From positions 1 to 5,740 of the forward strand of contig WFQY01000290.1 of the NCBI GenBank assembly GCA_015486815.1: DNA of 5,740 nucleotides. Direction: 5' to 3'. A program made the translations under genes and the position numbers. Positions 4,960 through 5,740 of the stretch are shown here, one piece after another. The stretch is from Phycisphaerae bacterium. Lineage in GTDB: Bacteria > Planctomycetota > Phycisphaerae > JAAYCJ01. The notes beneath the pieces are model-generated. The model was given only the letters and a program-made list of their open reading frames with translations, was not told the origin of the DNA and did not search any database. Every line of letters begins with the position of its first letter. The first letter of the stretch is position 1.

Positions 4960-5740
4960 ATGATTATGAGGCACAGTCCGGAAAGAGAAAATCATATCAA
5001 ACGTTCAGGCAGCTATCTGTTTCGATTGAAGACTATTCTGTTAATATATCTGCCTATTATACTCATAGTAGCCGGTTTACTCGCACCGTCGATAATTTCA
5101 TCGCAAAGACTCAGCGAAATAATATCGAAATATCTGCAAAATCAAACCAAATCGAAAGTGCGAATACGGAATGCTAAATTCAGCTGGCTTAACGGGCTAA
5201 AGCTCGCAGGGGTAAAGATAGAAGATATATCGAAACAAAATATCATCAAAGCGAAGACAGTGCGAATACCGGTCAATCTCTTTGACTTTATTATGAGCGG
5301 CAGTATTGGCTATATTCGCATAGAAGGCTTGAATGTAAATATTTCGCCTGAAAATGGTAGAGTACCATTGATAATAAATCAGCAACACGGAGGCCAGCGG
5401 ATTGCCCTGCCAGTAAAAAGGATACAAATAGCCGGCTGTAATGTGTCAGTAGATTTTAAGGACAAGAGTAAAACGACCTTTAGCTTTCCTTGGCTTGAGA
5501 TTGTCAACAATATTTCCAAACAGAATATCCAATGGTACGGACATTGCAGGGTACAGTTTACCTCTGCCACCAAAAGTAAACTCATCAGCGGTTTTGCAGG
5601 CAGTATAGCGTTGGCTGGCAATCTGAAGGTAGCGGAATCCGAAGGGCAAAAAATCTTCGCTGGAACGATAAAGATAAATTGGCGTAAACTCGCTCTTGAC
5701 GCACTGCGGATCCATAGAATAAAACAATTAAATCTGAATG
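4960..5740 (+). CDS. AsmA/TamB-like envelope protein, N-terminal part (runs off right edge)
   Basis: The frame is open to the window end, giving the first 260 residues of a longer protein. There is a basic cytoplasmic N-terminus (RLK), a single transmembrane helix at about 23-46, then a periplasmic-type region. The segment after the helix (SEIISKYLQNQTKSKVRIRNAKFSWLNGLKLAGVKIED, residues 52-89) is the usual opening of AsmA, DUF748 and TamB-type proteins: a helix, a strand pair, then 'G-(hydrophobic)-xGVxIxD'. After that come repeating amphipathic strands such as GYIRIEGLNVNISP and RIQIAGCNVSVDF, as in the long beta-groove of these lipid-transfer-like proteins. The likely role is in the envelope, possibly lipid transport between membranes; this is inference from family. 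The ATG directly follows the TAA of the previous gene (TAAATG), with GAAG five bases upstream as a weak ribosome site; a second ATG lies two codons on. Full length and C-terminal domains are unknown. Confidence 0.78.
   Translation, partial: MIMRHSPERENHIKRSGSYLFRLKTILLIYLPIILIVAGLLAPSIISSQRLSEIISKYLQNQTKSKVRIRNAKFSWLNGLKLAGVKIEDISKQNIIKAKTVRIPVNLFDFIMSGSIGYIRIEGLNVNISPENGRVPLIINQQHGGQRIALPVKRIQIAGCNVSVDFKDKSKTTFSFPWLEIVNNISKQNIQWYGHCRVQFTSATKSKLISGFAGSIALAGNLKVAESEGQKIFAGTIKINWRKLALDALRIHRIKQLNLN

Noticed and set aside
5197..5727. Three minus-strand open frames of 76-93 codons near the right edge
   Set aside because: They overlap the AsmA-like gene, have no ribosome-site support and read as shadows of it.

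Overview
The window looks like chromosomal DNA of a moderately AT-rich bacterium using the standard bacterial code; the genes seen to their ends stop with TAA or TAG. The combination of LarC, a small membrane-anchored coiled-coil protein with a C-terminal HTH, an AsmA-like envelope protein and an atypical metallo-beta-lactamase-fold protein suggests a Gram-negative-type envelope. A planctomycete of the Phycisphaerae type is my best guess, but that is inference from gene content. I see no tRNA, rRNA, CRISPR array or insertion sequence.

Left part (1-1470, + strand). The first ~310 bases hold no gene I can support. At 315-575 one frame reads as the C-terminal part of a PHP-domain (CehA/McbA-like) metallohydrolase with no start, in-frame stops upstream and no proper C-terminus, so it is called a pseudogene remnant. 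An intact ten-helix EamA/DMT-family transporter (583-1470) begins about 8 bases after the recognisable PHP sequence, in another frame.

Middle (1471-2353, - strand). Two minus-strand genes with clear Shine-Dalgarno sites lie here: an all-alpha dimeric-type dUTPase (2009-1599), convergent with the transporter, and upstream of it a 66-residue hydrophobic protein (2353-2153).

Divergent intergenic region (2354-2442). It separates the small membrane protein from the rightward cluster. It holds a good minus-strand sigma70-like promoter, a weaker plus-strand one, and a perfect 8-bp inverted repeat (ACAATTAC-N12-GTAATTGT) overlapping both -10 regions, which looks like an operator.

Right part (2443-5740, + strand). 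A probable operon: an MBL-fold protein whose metal site has lost most of its ligands; full-length single-ORF LarC (nickel-pincer cofactor cyclometallase); a DUF2802/DUF6115-like membrane-anchored coiled-coil protein; and an AsmA-like protein running off the right edge. Gaps are 51, 36 and 0 bases. LarC points to nickel-pincer cofactor synthesis, but larB, larE and larA are not in the window. Short tandem duplications with a 15-bp period flank larC on both sides; the downstream one has copied the larC stop codon in frame.
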